DNA of 9,689 nt, taken from positions 1 to 9,689 of the forward strand of contig DAIERH010000074.1 of assembly GCA_027346925.1 (NCBI GenBank). The letters run 5' to 3'. Under the pieces are notes generated by a model, which saw only the letters and a list, made by a program, of their open reading frames with translations, was not told the DNA's origin and did no database searches. The position numbers were made by a program, and so were the translations under genes. The DNA comes from Geobacter sp. (GTDB lineage: Bacteria; Desulfobacterota; Desulfuromonadia; Geobacterales; Pseudopelobacteraceae). Numbering within the stretch: the stretch's first letter is position 1; every line of letters begins with the position of its first letter. Positions 1 through 6,696 of this stretch are shown here, piece by piece.

Positions 1-1734
1 GGCAGAAACCGCAGCAGCGTTGTGGTAGCCGCCGTAGCGGCCCACCGGCGACCAATCGGGACTTGCCGCCGGGGGCGGGGGCGCCATGCCGCCGAATTCT
101 CCCGCAGCATGGACCACCCTGCCGCCCATGACGGTGAGAAGCGACTCGATCCCCCTGATCTCCTCTTCCGGGATGGAGAAGTAGTCGGCCGATAGCAGCG
201 CCAGGTCGGCCAGTTGTCCGACTGCGATCCTCCCCTTGCCAGCGTCGTCGCCGGAAAACCAGGCGCTCCCCTCGGTATAGAGCCGCAGGGCCGCTGTCCG
301 GTCGATCCGGTTCCCCTCGTCGCACAGTTGCAACCCGCCCACCGTGCGGCCGGTCACCAGCCAGTAGAGGGAAACCCACGGATTATAGCTCGCCACCCTG
401 GTGGCATCGGTCCCGGCTCCAACCGGGATACCCATCTCCAGCATCCGGCCGATGGGGGGCGCGTGTCCGGCTGCCTCCTTGCCGTAGCGTTCCCGGAAGT
501 ATTCCCCCTGGAAGGCCATGCGGTCCTGGATGGCGATTCCGCCCCCCAGGGCCTTGACCCGCTCCAGGTTGCGGGGCGTGATGGTCTCGGCGTGGTCGAA
601 GAACCAGCGCAGGCCATTGAAGGGGACCTCCCGGTCGATCGCCTCGAACACATCGAGAAAACGGGTGATCGACTCGTTGTAGGTGGCGTGGAGGCGAAAC
701 GGCCACCGTTTCTCCACCAGGAGCCTGATCACCTTGCGCAGCTCGGCCTCCATGACCGGCGGAAGCTCGGGCCGCGGTTCCAGGAAGTCCTCGAAATCGG
801 CCGCGGAAAAGACCAGCATCTCTCCGGCTCCGTTCAGGCGGTAGAAGTCGTCCCCCTTGCCCGGTGATGTCATCCCTGCCCAGGTGGCGAAGTCTTCAAA
901 CTCCCCTTTCGGATGCTGGTTGAAGAGGTTGTAGGCGATGCGCAGGGTCATCTCCCCGTTTTTCGCCAGTTTCCCGATCGCCCGGTAATCATCGGGACAG
1001 TTCTGGAAGCCCCCTCCGGCATCTATGGCGCTGGTGAGCCCCAACCGGTTCAGCTCAGCCATGAACAGGCGGGTGGAGTTGACCTGGTCCGGATAGGCGA
1101 GCTTCGGTCCCTTGGCCAGGCTGGCGTAGAGGATCATGGCGTTGGGCTTGGCGATCAGGAGGCCCGTGGGGTGGCCGCTTTTGTCCCGCTGGATCTCCCC
1201 GCCCGGCGGATCGGGGGTTTCCCTGGTGTAGCCCAGCGTCCGCAACGCGGCGCCGTTGACGATCGCGCGGTCGTACAGGTGCAGGACGAATACCGGCGTG
1301 TCGGGCGCGACCCGGTTTATCTCATCCAGGGTCGGCATGCGGCGCTCGGCGAACTGGAACTCGGTCCACCCGCCGATGACCCGCACCCACTGGGGGGGCG
1401 GGGTGCGACGGGCCTGCTCGCGGAGCATCTCCAGTGCGAGCCCCAGGGATGGGACCCCGTCCCAGCGCAACTCCATGTTGAAGTTGAGCCCTCCCCGGAT
1501 GACGTGGATATGGGAGTCGTTCAGGCCGGGGATGACGGTGTGGCCCTTGGCGTCGATAATCCGCGTCGCGCTTCCCCTGAACGCCATGGCGTCCCGGTTG
1601 CTCCCCACGGCAAGGAAACGCCCCTTGCCCATGGCAACGGCCGAGGCGAAGGGGCGCTGGTTATCCAGTGCAGCAATGTGTCCATTGTATATGATCATCT
1701 CGGCTGCGGATGAGGTTGAACTCTGTGCATTCAT
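1..1734 (-). CDS. YtcJ-type amidohydrolase, 3' end cut by window edge
   Basis: Probable metal-dependent hydrolase of the amidohydrolase superfamily, YtcJ-like branch (TIM barrel), likely cytoplasmic as no signal peptide is visible. 578 codons are readable without a stop; the C-terminus lies off the left edge, but the length is already near the family norm, so little is missing. The N-terminus begins MNAQSSTSSAAEMIIYNGHI, a typical small beta-sandwich start. Metal-site motifs: NDSHIH with His75 and His77, LHATYN with His349, FDHAET with His381, and GAGTDA with Asp443. The start was chosen because AGGAGG (1742-1747) sits 7 nt upstream of the ATG. The gene lies downstream of the YcaC-like hydrolase on the same strand, suggesting a shared pathway. 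The substrate cannot be told from sequence; members of this family act on amides, N-formyl or cyclic amide compounds. Family assignment is firm, function is not. Confidence 0.9.
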   Translation of the reverse strand, partial: MNAQSSTSSAAEMIIYNGHIAALDNQRPFASAVAMGKGRFLAVGSNRDAMAFRGSATRIIDAKGHTVIPGLNDSHIHVIRGGLNFNMELRWDGVPSLGLALEMLREQARRTPPPQWVRVIGGWTEFQFAERRMPTLDEINRVAPDTPVFVLHLYDRAIVNGAALRTLGYTRETPDPPGGEIQRDKSGHPTGLLIAKPNAMILYASLAKGPKLAYPDQVNSTRLFMAELNRLGLTSAIDAGGGFQNCPDDYRAIGKLAKNGEMTLRIAYNLFNQHPKGEFEDFATWAGMTSPGKGDDFYRLNGAGEMLVFSAADFEDFLEPRPELPPVMEAELRKVIRLLVEKRWPFRLHATYNESITRFLDVFEAIDREVPFNGLRWFFDHAETITPRNLERVKALGGGIAIQDRMAFQGEYFRERYGKEAAGHAPPIGRMLEMGIPVGAGTDATRVASYNPWVSLYWLVTGRTVGGLQLCDEGNRIDRTAALRLYTEGSAWFSGDDAGKGRIAVGQLADLALLSADYFSIPEEEIRGIESLLTVMGGRVVHAAGEFGGMAPPPPAASPDWSPVGRYGGYHNAAAVSA

Positions 1735-1741
1735 GGTGTGT

Positions 1742-1747
1742 CCTCCT
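1742..1747 (-). promoter_or_regulatory. Shine-Dalgarno of the amidohydrolase
   Basis: Perfect AGGAGG on the minus strand, 7 nt before the ATG at 1734. It fixes the start of the amidohydrolase and shows that the gene is translated independently of the upstream hydrolase. Confidence 0.85.
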
Positions 1748-1789
1748 AACCCTGATAAACAGGATAGCGCTTGTAACCTGCTAAACGGA

Positions 1790-1821
1790 AATGACCGGCA
1801 AGGAAACCTGTGCCGGTCATT
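1790..1821 (-). other. Intergenic hairpin between hydrolase and amidohydrolase genes
   Basis: Perfect 11-bp inverted repeat (AATGACCGGCA / TGCCGGTCATT) with a 10-nt loop, in the 115-bp gap between the YcaC-like gene stop (1850) and the amidohydrolase start (1734). On the minus strand it is followed by TTCCGTTT rather than a clean T-run, so it is at best a weak or partial terminator. It could also tune relative expression of the two genes as an mRNA-stability or attenuation element. Confidence 0.6.
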
Positions 1822-1849
1822 CGTTGAACATCCCGTTGGGCCCCGCTTG

Positions 1850-2512
1850 CTAGGCCGCCCGGCGCAGCTTGGTCCCTTCGCCGTGTCCGCCGAGGAATTC
1901 CTTCACGAAGCGCACTTCGATGCCATAGGGCGAGTGGGCCTTCAGGATCTCCATGCACCCCTCGTAGGTTGCGCCGCGGGCCCAATCCTGCTGCAATTCG
2001 AATAGGAACTGCAGGGAGGTCATGGGGACCGCCCCGGCCTGGACCAGCCGCTGCACCGCGCGTTCATGGGCTTCCACGCTGATATCGCCGCAGGCATCGG
2101 TGGGGACGTAGACCTCGTAACCGGCCCTGAGCAGGTCGAGCGTCGGGAATAGCACGCAGGCCTCTGTCCAGAGCCCGGTCAATACGATCTTGTTGCGGCC
2201 GGTTTTCTTGATCGCGGCCTTGAAATGCGGGTCGAGCCAGGCATTGATGGAGGTGCGGTCGATTGGCGCCTGGCCCGGAAAGATATCGGTGATCTCGGAA
2301 ATCATCTCGCCGCTGAAGCTTTCCGCGGCCACCGTGGACAGGATCGCCGGCACCTTGAAGAGCTTGGCGGCCTTTCCGAGTATCTGGATGTTTTGAACGA
2401 TTGAGGTACGATCGTGGGAATGGACCCCCGAGAACATCGCCGGCTGATAATCGATCACCGCCAGCGCGCAGTCGGAAGGGGCCAACATGCCATGTATGGT
2501 CTTGGATTCCAT
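1850..2512 (-). CDS. YcaC-like cysteine hydrolase (isochorismatase superfamily)
   Basis: A 220-residue protein of the isochorismatase-like hydrolase fold (the superfamily of nicotinamidase, N-carbamoylsarcosine amidase and YcaC), probably a soluble oligomeric amide hydrolase. Catalytic-site residues visible: Asp21 in AVIDYQP, Arg86 in PIDRTSINAW (the basic position, often Lys in relatives), and the nucleophile Cys119 in GLWTEACVLFP. The INAW stretch and the region after the Cys (LDLLRAGYEVYVPTDACG) closely resemble the YcaC subgroup. The start at 2512 is preferred over a frame extension to 2662 because AAGGAGG lies 8 nt upstream and the 50 extra residues look like non-coding GC-rich sequence. 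It has its own extended -10 promoter and is followed after 115 bp by the amidohydrolase gene. Its substrate is unknown; the pairing hints at sequential hydrolysis of an amide or cyclic amide, which is inference. Confidence 0.9.
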   Translation of the reverse strand: MESKTIHGMLAPSDCALAVIDYQPAMFSGVHSHDRTSIVQNIQILGKAAKLFKVPAILSTVAAESFSGEMISEITDIFPGQAPIDRTSINAWLDPHFKAAIKKTGRNKIVLTGLWTEACVLFPTLDLLRAGYEVYVPTDACGDISVEAHERAVQRLVQAGAVPMTSLQFLFELQQDWARGATYEGCMEILKAHSPYGIEVRFVKEFLGGHGEGTKLRRAA

Positions 2513-2520
2513 GGTTGAAT

Positions 2521-2527
2521 CCTCCTT
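2521..2527 (-). promoter_or_regulatory. Shine-Dalgarno deciding the YcaC-like start
   Basis: AAGGAGG on the minus strand, 8 nt from the ATG at 2512. The open frame continues upstream to 2662, but only this start has a ribosome binding site, and the putative promoter lies between it and the longer start. Confidence 0.85.
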
Positions 2528-2557
2528 CCTGAACTCTTTCTCTTTGCTACTACAATC

Positions 2558-2566
2558 ATTATAACA
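2558..2566 (-). promoter_or_regulatory. Extended -10 promoter for the YcaC-like gene
   Basis: On the minus strand TGTTATAAT contains a consensus TATAAT (2563-2558) preceded by the TGn extension. No good -35 is found at 16-18 bp (the region reads CGCCGT or CCGCCG), which is usual for extended -10 promoters. Transcription would begin near 2551, giving a leader of about 39 nt. It lies downstream of the hemB terminator, so it would start a new unit. Confidence 0.6.
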
Positions 2567-2615
2567 CACGACCTTGACGACGGCGGGGAAACGTGATGAC
2601 GCACAAGGATACCCA

Positions 2616-2654
2616 GAAAAAAAGCGGCCCCTCCCGCGTCGGGAGGGGCCGCTT
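2616..2654 (-). terminator. Intrinsic terminator of hemB
   Basis: Perfect 14-bp GC-rich stem (2622-2635 with 2641-2654), 5-nt loop, followed on the minus strand by a run of seven T (2623-2617). It lies 33 nt after the hemB stop. A textbook Rho-independent terminator separating hemB from the hydrolase genes. Confidence 0.93.
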
Positions 2655-2686
2655 GTATTCATGACCCACCAAATCTTCTCTGGCCT

Positions 2687-3664
2687 TTACAGCCCCTTCA
2701 ACCAGCGGGCCACGTCCTTGGCATGGTAGGTGATGATGATGTCCGCGCCGGCGCGGCGGAACGCGTGCAGGTTCTCCATCGTGACGGTGCGCTCGTCGAT
2801 CCAGCCGCGCTCGGCCGCCGCCTTGACCATCGAGTACTCGCCCGAGACGTTGTACACCGCCACCGGCTGGGTGAAGTTCTCCCTGATCTCGCGCAGGACG
2901 TCGAGGTAGGCGAGGCCGGGCTTGACCATCAGGATGTCGGCGCCCTCTTCGATGTCGAGCTCGGCCTCGAGCACGGCCTCGCGCCGGTTGCGGGCGTCCA
3001 TCTGGTACGAGCGCCGGTCGCCGAACTGGGGAGTCGATTCGGCCGCCTCGCGGAACGGGCCGTAGTAGCCGGAGGCATATTTGACCGCGTAGCTCATGAG
3101 CGGGATATGATCGAAGCCGTTGTCGTCAAGGGTCTCGCGGATGGCCGCCACCCGGCCGTCCATCATGTCCGACGGGGCCACCATGTCGGCGCCGGCCCTG
3201 ACATGGGAGAGCGCCTCCTTGGCCAGGAGTTCCAGGGTGGCGTCGTTGTCCACGTCGCCGTCCTTGATGATGCCGCAATGGCCGTGATCGGTGTATTCGC
3301 ACATGCAGACGTCGGTGACGACCGCAAGGCCCGGCACCTCCTTCTTGATGGCGCGGATCGTCTCCTGGATGATGCCGCTGTCCGAATAGGCGTCGCTCCC
3401 CACGGCGTCCTTGGTCTCGGGGATGCCGAACAGGAGCACCGCCGGGATGCCCAGGGCCTGAACCTCCTTGGCCTCGGCCACGATATGCTCGATGGATTGC
3501 TGAAAGATGCCGGGCATGGAGGATATTTCTTTCCTGATCCCGCTGCCGAAGGCGGAAAACATCGGGTAGATCAGGTCGTTCACCGACAGGGTGGTCTCGC
3601 GGACCATGCGGCGGAAGGTCTCGCTGGCGCGAATCCGGCGGGCCCGGAACTGGGGGAAGAACAT
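2687..3664 (-). CDS. hemB: Delta-aminolevulinic acid dehydratase (porphobilinogen synthase)
   Basis: Condenses two 5-aminolevulinate molecules into porphobilinogen, the first common step towards heme, siroheme and cobamides; a cytosolic TIM-barrel octamer in the family. 325 residues, the usual length. Visible signatures: the zinc-binding cysteines Cys120, Cys122 and Cys130 in DVCMCEYTDHGHCG, and the two active-site lysines, Lys195 in SYAVKYASGYYGPF and Lys248 (Schiff-base lysine) in ADILMVKPGLAY. The numbering matches the E. coli enzyme almost exactly. The cysteine triad marks the zinc-dependent type rather than the Asp-rich magnesium type. The frame stays open to 3868, but the start at 3664 (MFFPQFRARR) has AAGGAG 5 nt upstream and gives the family N-terminus. 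It appears monocistronic, with its own terminator, and diverges from the OmpA-like gene. Confidence 0.98.
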   Translation of the reverse strand: MFFPQFRARRIRASETFRRMVRETTLSVNDLIYPMFSAFGSGIRKEISSMPGIFQQSIEHIVAEAKEVQALGIPAVLLFGIPETKDAVGSDAYSDSGIIQETIRAIKKEVPGLAVVTDVCMCEYTDHGHCGIIKDGDVDNDATLELLAKEALSHVRAGADMVAPSDMMDGRVAAIRETLDDNGFDHIPLMSYAVKYASGYYGPFREAAESTPQFGDRRSYQMDARNRREAVLEAELDIEEGADILMVKPGLAYLDVLREIRENFTQPVAVYNVSGEYSMVKAAAERGWIDERTVTMENLHAFRRAGADIIITYHAKDVARWLKGL

Positions 3665-3669
3665 GGCGT

Positions 3670-3675
3670 CTCCTT
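3670..3675 (-). promoter_or_regulatory. Shine-Dalgarno deciding the hemB start
   Basis: AAGGAG on the minus strand, 5 nt before the ATG at 3664. It supports the 325-residue product over the longer open frame, which reaches back to 3868 through the divergent promoter region. Confidence 0.85.
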
Positions 3676-3681
3676 TTGCTG

Positions 3682-3700
3682 CGGCAGGCTCGCCCTGCCG
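3682..3700 (-). other. Small hairpin in the hemB leader
   Basis: Inverted repeat CGGCAGG / CCTGCCG (7 bp, 5-nt loop) ending 6 nt upstream of the hemB ribosome binding site. Its place would let it influence translation initiation, but it is short and its role is speculative. Confidence 0.4.
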
Positions 3701-3725
3701 TTCAGATGATGTTGCGTACGTTGAA

Positions 3726-3755
3726 AGTTTAATCCAAGTGGCTGCCGAAAAGCAA
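3726..3755 (-). promoter_or_regulatory. Candidate sigma-70-like promoter of hemB
   Basis: On the minus strand TTGCTT (3755-3750) and TAAACT (3731-3726) are separated by 18 bp. The match is moderate (3/6 and 4/6). It would give a leader of about 55 nt containing the small hairpin. Offered as the best candidate in the divergent intergenic region. Confidence 0.3.
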
Positions 3756-3814
3756 GCACCGCAAACAAAAACGCCCCATCCAACTTGCAGGATCGGCGCC
3801 CAGTGGTAAGGTTT

Positions 3815-3820
3815 TATAAT
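3815..3820 (+). promoter_or_regulatory. Candidate -10 box of the OmpA-like gene
   Basis: TATAAT in an AT-rich patch (TTTTATAATAAAAAAA) that stands out in GC-rich surroundings, 76 bp before the start codon of the plus-strand gene. No convincing -35 is seen at 16-18 bp spacing. Transcription would begin near 3827 with a leader of about 69 nt. Confidence 0.45.
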
Positions 3821-3882
3821 AAAAAAATTCACACCGTTCCCGAGGGCGCGGCATCCGGACGGACGCACCGACTATTACAGCA

Positions 3883-3890
3883 AAGGGGGT
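3883..3890 (+). promoter_or_regulatory. Shine-Dalgarno deciding the OmpA-like start
   Basis: AAGGGGGT, one mismatch from AAGGAGGT, 5 nt before the ATG at 3896. With the signal peptide that follows, it rules out the 37-residue longer frame starting at 3785. Confidence 0.8.
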
Positions 3891-3895
3891 ACAAC

Positions 3896-5161
3896 ATGAA
3901 GAAACGACTCGTCGTTATCCTGGCCGCAAGCCTGATCGCCATGGCCGCCACCGTGTCCGCCGCCGTACGCGAGGGGGAGTTCTCCCTGACTCCCGTGATC
4001 GGCGGCTACACCTTCGAGGGTAAACAGCACGTCGAGACAAACCCCGTGTACGGCATCCGTGCCGGCTACACATTAACCAAGAACCTGGGCGTGGAAGGAT
4101 TGTTCGATTATGTCGCCAGCCGTTCGACCCAGGGGGCGGGGGACGTCAATCTGTACCGCTACGGCGGCGAAGTGCTGTACCACTTCATACCCGACAACAG
4201 GCTGGTGCCCTATGTGGCCGCGGGCTTCGCCGGCCTCAGCAGGGAGATCGCCGGCTCAATGCAAAAATCAGTGGGCGCTTTCGACTACGGCCTGGGGGTC
4301 AAGTATGCCCTGTTCGACAATTTCGCCCTGCGGGGCGATGTCCGCCACCTCATCTACAGCTATGGCGGCTCCACCTATAACAACGTGGAATACACCATCG
4401 GCCTGCACTTCCCCTTCGGCGGCATGAAGCCGGTTGCCAAAGCGGTTGAGCCCTCTCCGGTCCAGGAATCGCCCAAGGCCGCCGCGCCACCACCGGTGGC
4501 GGTCGAGCCGCCGCCCAAGCCGGCGAGCACCCTGTCGGCAATGCCCTCCTCCATAACCAGCGGGCATGCGGCACGCCTGATCTGGACCTCCAAAAACGCC
4601 GGGGAATGCGTCATCCAGCCCGGAATCGGCCCGGTACCGCTGCAGGGCGAGAGGGACGTCACTCCCTCCGCCGACACCACCTACACCTTGACCTGTACCG
4701 GCGCGGGCGGCGCCACCACCAGTACGGCCGCCATAACCGTTGCCGCGCCGCCCCCCCCCGCACCCGTGGTTGAGCAGTCGGCCCAAAAGGCAGCGGCCGC
4801 ACAAAGGTTCTGCAACAAGCCCGCGATCCTGGAGATCGCCTTCGACACCAACAAAACCGACATCAAGCCGAAGTACTATGGGGAACTCAAGACCCTGGGA
4901 GATTTTCTCGTGGAATTCCCCAACGCCAGGGGAGAGATCGCGGGCCATACGGACAACGTGGGCGGCAAGGCGTTCAACCTGAAGCTCTCCCAGCGCCGGG
5001 CCGAGAGCGTGAAGAACTATCTGGTGGAGACATTCGGCATAGCCGCCGAGCGCATCGGCACCAAGGGATACGGCTTCTCCAAGCCGATTGCCAGCAACAA
5101 GACCAAGGCCGGCAAGGCCAAGAACCGCCGCATCGAGGCCAATTTCACCTGCGGCGACTGA
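3896..5161 (+). CDS. OmpA-family outer-membrane protein with Ig-like domain
   Basis: A 421-residue exported envelope protein, likely tying the outer membrane to peptidoglycan. A signal peptide (MKKRLVVILAASLIAMAATV, then SA) has a predicted cut near residue 22 (VSA-A). Residues about 25-174 look like an eight-stranded OmpA-type barrel with alternating hydrophobic strands, ending GLHFPF. A proline/alanine-rich linker (175-210) leads to an Ig-like beta-sandwich (about 211-284) with Trp230 and a likely Cys238-Cys267 pair, then a second short proline linker. The C-terminal OmpA-like domain (about 303-421) has the diaminopimelate-binding pattern GHTDNVG (Asp353) and LSQRR (Arg368), spaced 15 residues as in E. 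coli OmpA. Cys306 and Cys419 could form a second disulfide. Monocistronic: own candidate promoter and terminator. The domain family is clear; the exact role (structural, adhesion or porin-like) is not. Confidence 0.93.
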   Translation: MKKRLVVILAASLIAMAATVSAAVREGEFSLTPVIGGYTFEGKQHVETNPVYGIRAGYTLTKNLGVEGLFDYVASRSTQGAGDVNLYRYGGEVLYHFIPDNRLVPYVAAGFAGLSREIAGSMQKSVGAFDYGLGVKYALFDNFALRGDVRHLIYSYGGSTYNNVEYTIGLHFPFGGMKPVAKAVEPSPVQESPKAAAPPPVAVEPPPKPASTLSAMPSSITSGHAARLIWTSKNAGECVIQPGIGPVPLQGERDVTPSADTTYTLTCTGAGGATTSTAAITVAAPPPPAPVVEQSAQKAAAAQRFCNKPAILEIAFDTNKTDIKPKYYGELKTLGDFLVEFPNARGEIAGHTDNVGGKAFNLKLSQRRAESVKNYLVETFGIAAERIGTKGYGFSKPIASNKTKAGKAKNRRIEANFTCGD

Positions 5162-5186
5162 TCCCGGCTGATGGGGATCACGCACG

Positions 5187-5221
5187 AACGCCCTCCCGGC
5201 AGCCACCGGGAGGGCGTTTTT
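5187..5221 (+). terminator. Intrinsic terminator of the OmpA-like gene
   Basis: A 13-bp stem (5187-5199 with 5206-5218), loop CAGCCA, and a TTTTT tail (5217-5221), 25 nt after the stop codon. Canonical Rho-independent terminator on the plus strand. Confidence 0.93.
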
Positions 5222-5245
5222 CATGACCGACGAGATTAAAGTTAC

Positions 5246-5421
5246 CCTGAATCCGTGATGCCTGAATGGCGCAGCGAGCGAAATGCCGGGGTCCATCGCC
5301 GCCCGTGACGATCCATGCCTGCTTTGTCGAGTGAACTGCGCCAATGTCGTGAATAGTGCCTCAAACGCCAAGACTGAGGCATTCTAAGCGATGGAAGCCG
5401 TGAAGGCATCAAGGATTCAGG
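5246..5421. repeat. MITE-like palindromic element with terminal inverted repeats
   Basis: The ends of this 176-bp non-coding stretch are inverted copies: CCTGAATCCGTGATGCCT (5246-5263) matches the reverse complement of 5404-5421 at 17 of 18 bases. Further inverted pairs lie inside: GGCGCAG (5268-5274) with CTGCGCC (5336-5342), CCATCGC (5293-5299) with GCGATGG (5388-5394), and TGCCTCA (5357-5363) with TGAGGCA (5375-5381). TTAC occurs directly at the left (5242-5245) and one base beyond the right end (5423-5426), a possible target duplication. No credible protein is encoded. It lies between the OmpA terminator and the LarA stop codon. It may be a miniature transposable element or dispersed intergenic repeat; copy number elsewhere cannot be judged here. 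Confidence 0.6.
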
Positions 5422-5432
5422 ATTACTCTTGT

Positions 5433-6692
5433 TCAGGCGACCACCGGCAGCACACTCCCCCCCTCGGGCATGACCAGGGCCCGCCAATCCCCGGACAACA
5501 ACCCCTCTGCCCTTGAAAAGGCTTCGTCCAGCGAATGGGCCGCCATCATCCCCATCTGCTCCACCTGGTGTTCCGGGAAGTTGGAAACCAGGATGATCCT
5601 GAAACGCCGGGCCTTGACCAGCATGGAATAGGCCGTCTGGCCGTTGATCTCGTACCGCTGCCGCAGGGCAGCCTCGAACTCGTCCAGGTCCCGGTGGCGG
5701 AACCAGTTGAAGAAGGTGGCGTTGCCGAAGCCGTCGCGGCACTCGGCCAAAAGGATCATCACCCCGCCGTCCTTCAATGCCTGGGAGGCGTACTCCATGG
5801 ATTTGTGGGCCTGGATCAGGTTGATGTCCCTGGGAAAGCCGCCGCAGGAGACGACCACCAGATCGGCCCGGGCCGGCAGGGGGAACGAGAAATGCTCCCC
5901 GTAGAAGCGGCAGCCCGCCTCGTGCGCCTCGCGCCAGTGGCCGCAGAAGGCGGCCATGATCCGTTTGTCCGGGGAGAGCACGGTGTTGAGGATGAATGCC
6001 GGCGGGGCCATGGCACACGCCTCCACCATGGCCTGGTGCACCGGGTTGCCCGAAAGATTGCCGGTGGTGGCCAGGGGGTTCCTGCCGCTGCCCGGCTCGG
6101 GATTGAGCACGCTGAAATGGCTGGCCATGCAGGCCTGGCGGCCGGCGATGCCGGGGAGGAGCGACTTGCGCCCCCCGCCGAAACCGGCGAAGTAGTGGAA
6201 ACCGATGACGCCGGTCAGGATCAGCCGGTCGGCCTCCCGTGCCCGGCGATTGACGCTGACCTCGATCCCGCTGGAGGTCCTCCCCACGACCACCAGCGCC
6301 GCCGGGTTGTCGCAGTCGTGGTCCATGACCCGAATCCGCTTGCAGAGCGGTCCGACGATCTTTTCATGCTCGTGCTCGCTCTGTTTGCGGTGGATGCCCA
6401 GGGCGATGAGGATCTCGATGTCGCGGTCGGGGATGCCCTGGCGGTTGAGCCGTTCCACCAGGAGCGGCAGATAGATCTCGCTGGCGGTGTAACGGGTGAT
6501 GTCCGAGGTGACGATGACCACCTTGTCCCCAGGCCGAAAGGCGGAGATGGTCGCCTGGCAGGCATCCAGCGCCCTGGTGATGATCTCTTCGGGGGATTCC
6601 GCGGGCAAGGGGACTGAAGGGGAAATGACTCCCGCCAGGCGGTCCGGCGGGAGGTCGAGGTCAAACGAGGTTGAACCGTATTTCAATTCCAT
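5433..6692 (-). CDS. larA: LarA-family nickel-pincer racemase/epimerase (lactate racemase-like)
   Basis: A 419-residue homologue of nickel-dependent lactate racemase LarA (DUF2088 N-terminal domain plus a C-terminal domain), a cytosolic enzyme using a nickel-pincer nucleotide cofactor to interconvert 2-hydroxy acid enantiomers by hydride transfer. Key residues are all present: Asp64 and Arg67 in SDITRYT, His101 in ALGIHRKQ, His166 in GFHYFAGFGGGRK, Lys176 (the residue joined to the cofactor), and His192 in MASHF. The spacings His166-Lys176 (10) and Lys176-His192 (16) equal those of the Lactobacillus enzyme as I recall it. The start at 6692 has only a weak GGAT upstream and lies 4 bp after the YtxH-like stop, implying translational coupling. 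The cofactor-making genes larB, larC and larE are not in the window. LarA homologues use varied 2-hydroxy acids, so lactate is plausible but unproven. Confidence 0.88.
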   Translation of the reverse strand: MELKYGSTSFDLDLPPDRLAGVISPSVPLPAESPEEIITRALDACQATISAFRPGDKVVIVTSDITRYTASEIYLPLLVERLNRQGIPDRDIEILIALGIHRKQSEHEHEKIVGPLCKRIRVMDHDCDNPAALVVVGRTSSGIEVSVNRRAREADRLILTGVIGFHYFAGFGGGRKSLLPGIAGRQACMASHFSVLNPEPGSGRNPLATTGNLSGNPVHQAMVEACAMAPPAFILNTVLSPDKRIMAAFCGHWREAHEAGCRFYGEHFSFPLPARADLVVVSCGGFPRDINLIQAHKSMEYASQALKDGGVMILLAECRDGFGNATFFNWFRHRDLDEFEAALRQRYEINGQTAYSMLVKARRFRIILVSNFPEHQVEQMGMMAAHSLDEAFSRAEGLLSGDWRALVMPEGGSVLPVVA

Positions 6693-6696
6693 GGGA

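Noticed and set aside
2513..2662. N-terminal extension of the YcaC-like protein by 50 residues
   Set aside because: The extension overlaps the hemB terminator and the putative promoter and lacks a ribosome binding site; the shorter start has AAGGAGG.
2723..3709. Long plus-strand open frame opposite hemB
   Set aside because: Lies antisense to a certain hemB; its composition (runs of Gly, Ala, Val, His, Asp) is that of a GC-rich shadow frame, with no recognisable motif.
3739..3754. Sigma-54-like site (GG and GC separated by 10 bp) on the plus strand
   Set aside because: TGGC and GCA match, but the remaining consensus positions are poor, and it would leave a leader of about 140 nt; weaker than the TATAAT patch at 3815.
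4268..5371. Minus-strand open frame across the OmpA-like gene
   Set aside because: Glycine/arginine-rich low-complexity translation antisense to a well-defined OmpA-family protein, and it runs through that gene's terminator.
5535..6617. Long plus-strand open frame opposite the LarA-like gene
   Set aside because: Antisense shadow of a gene with all catalytic residues conserved; the translated sequence resembles no family known to me.
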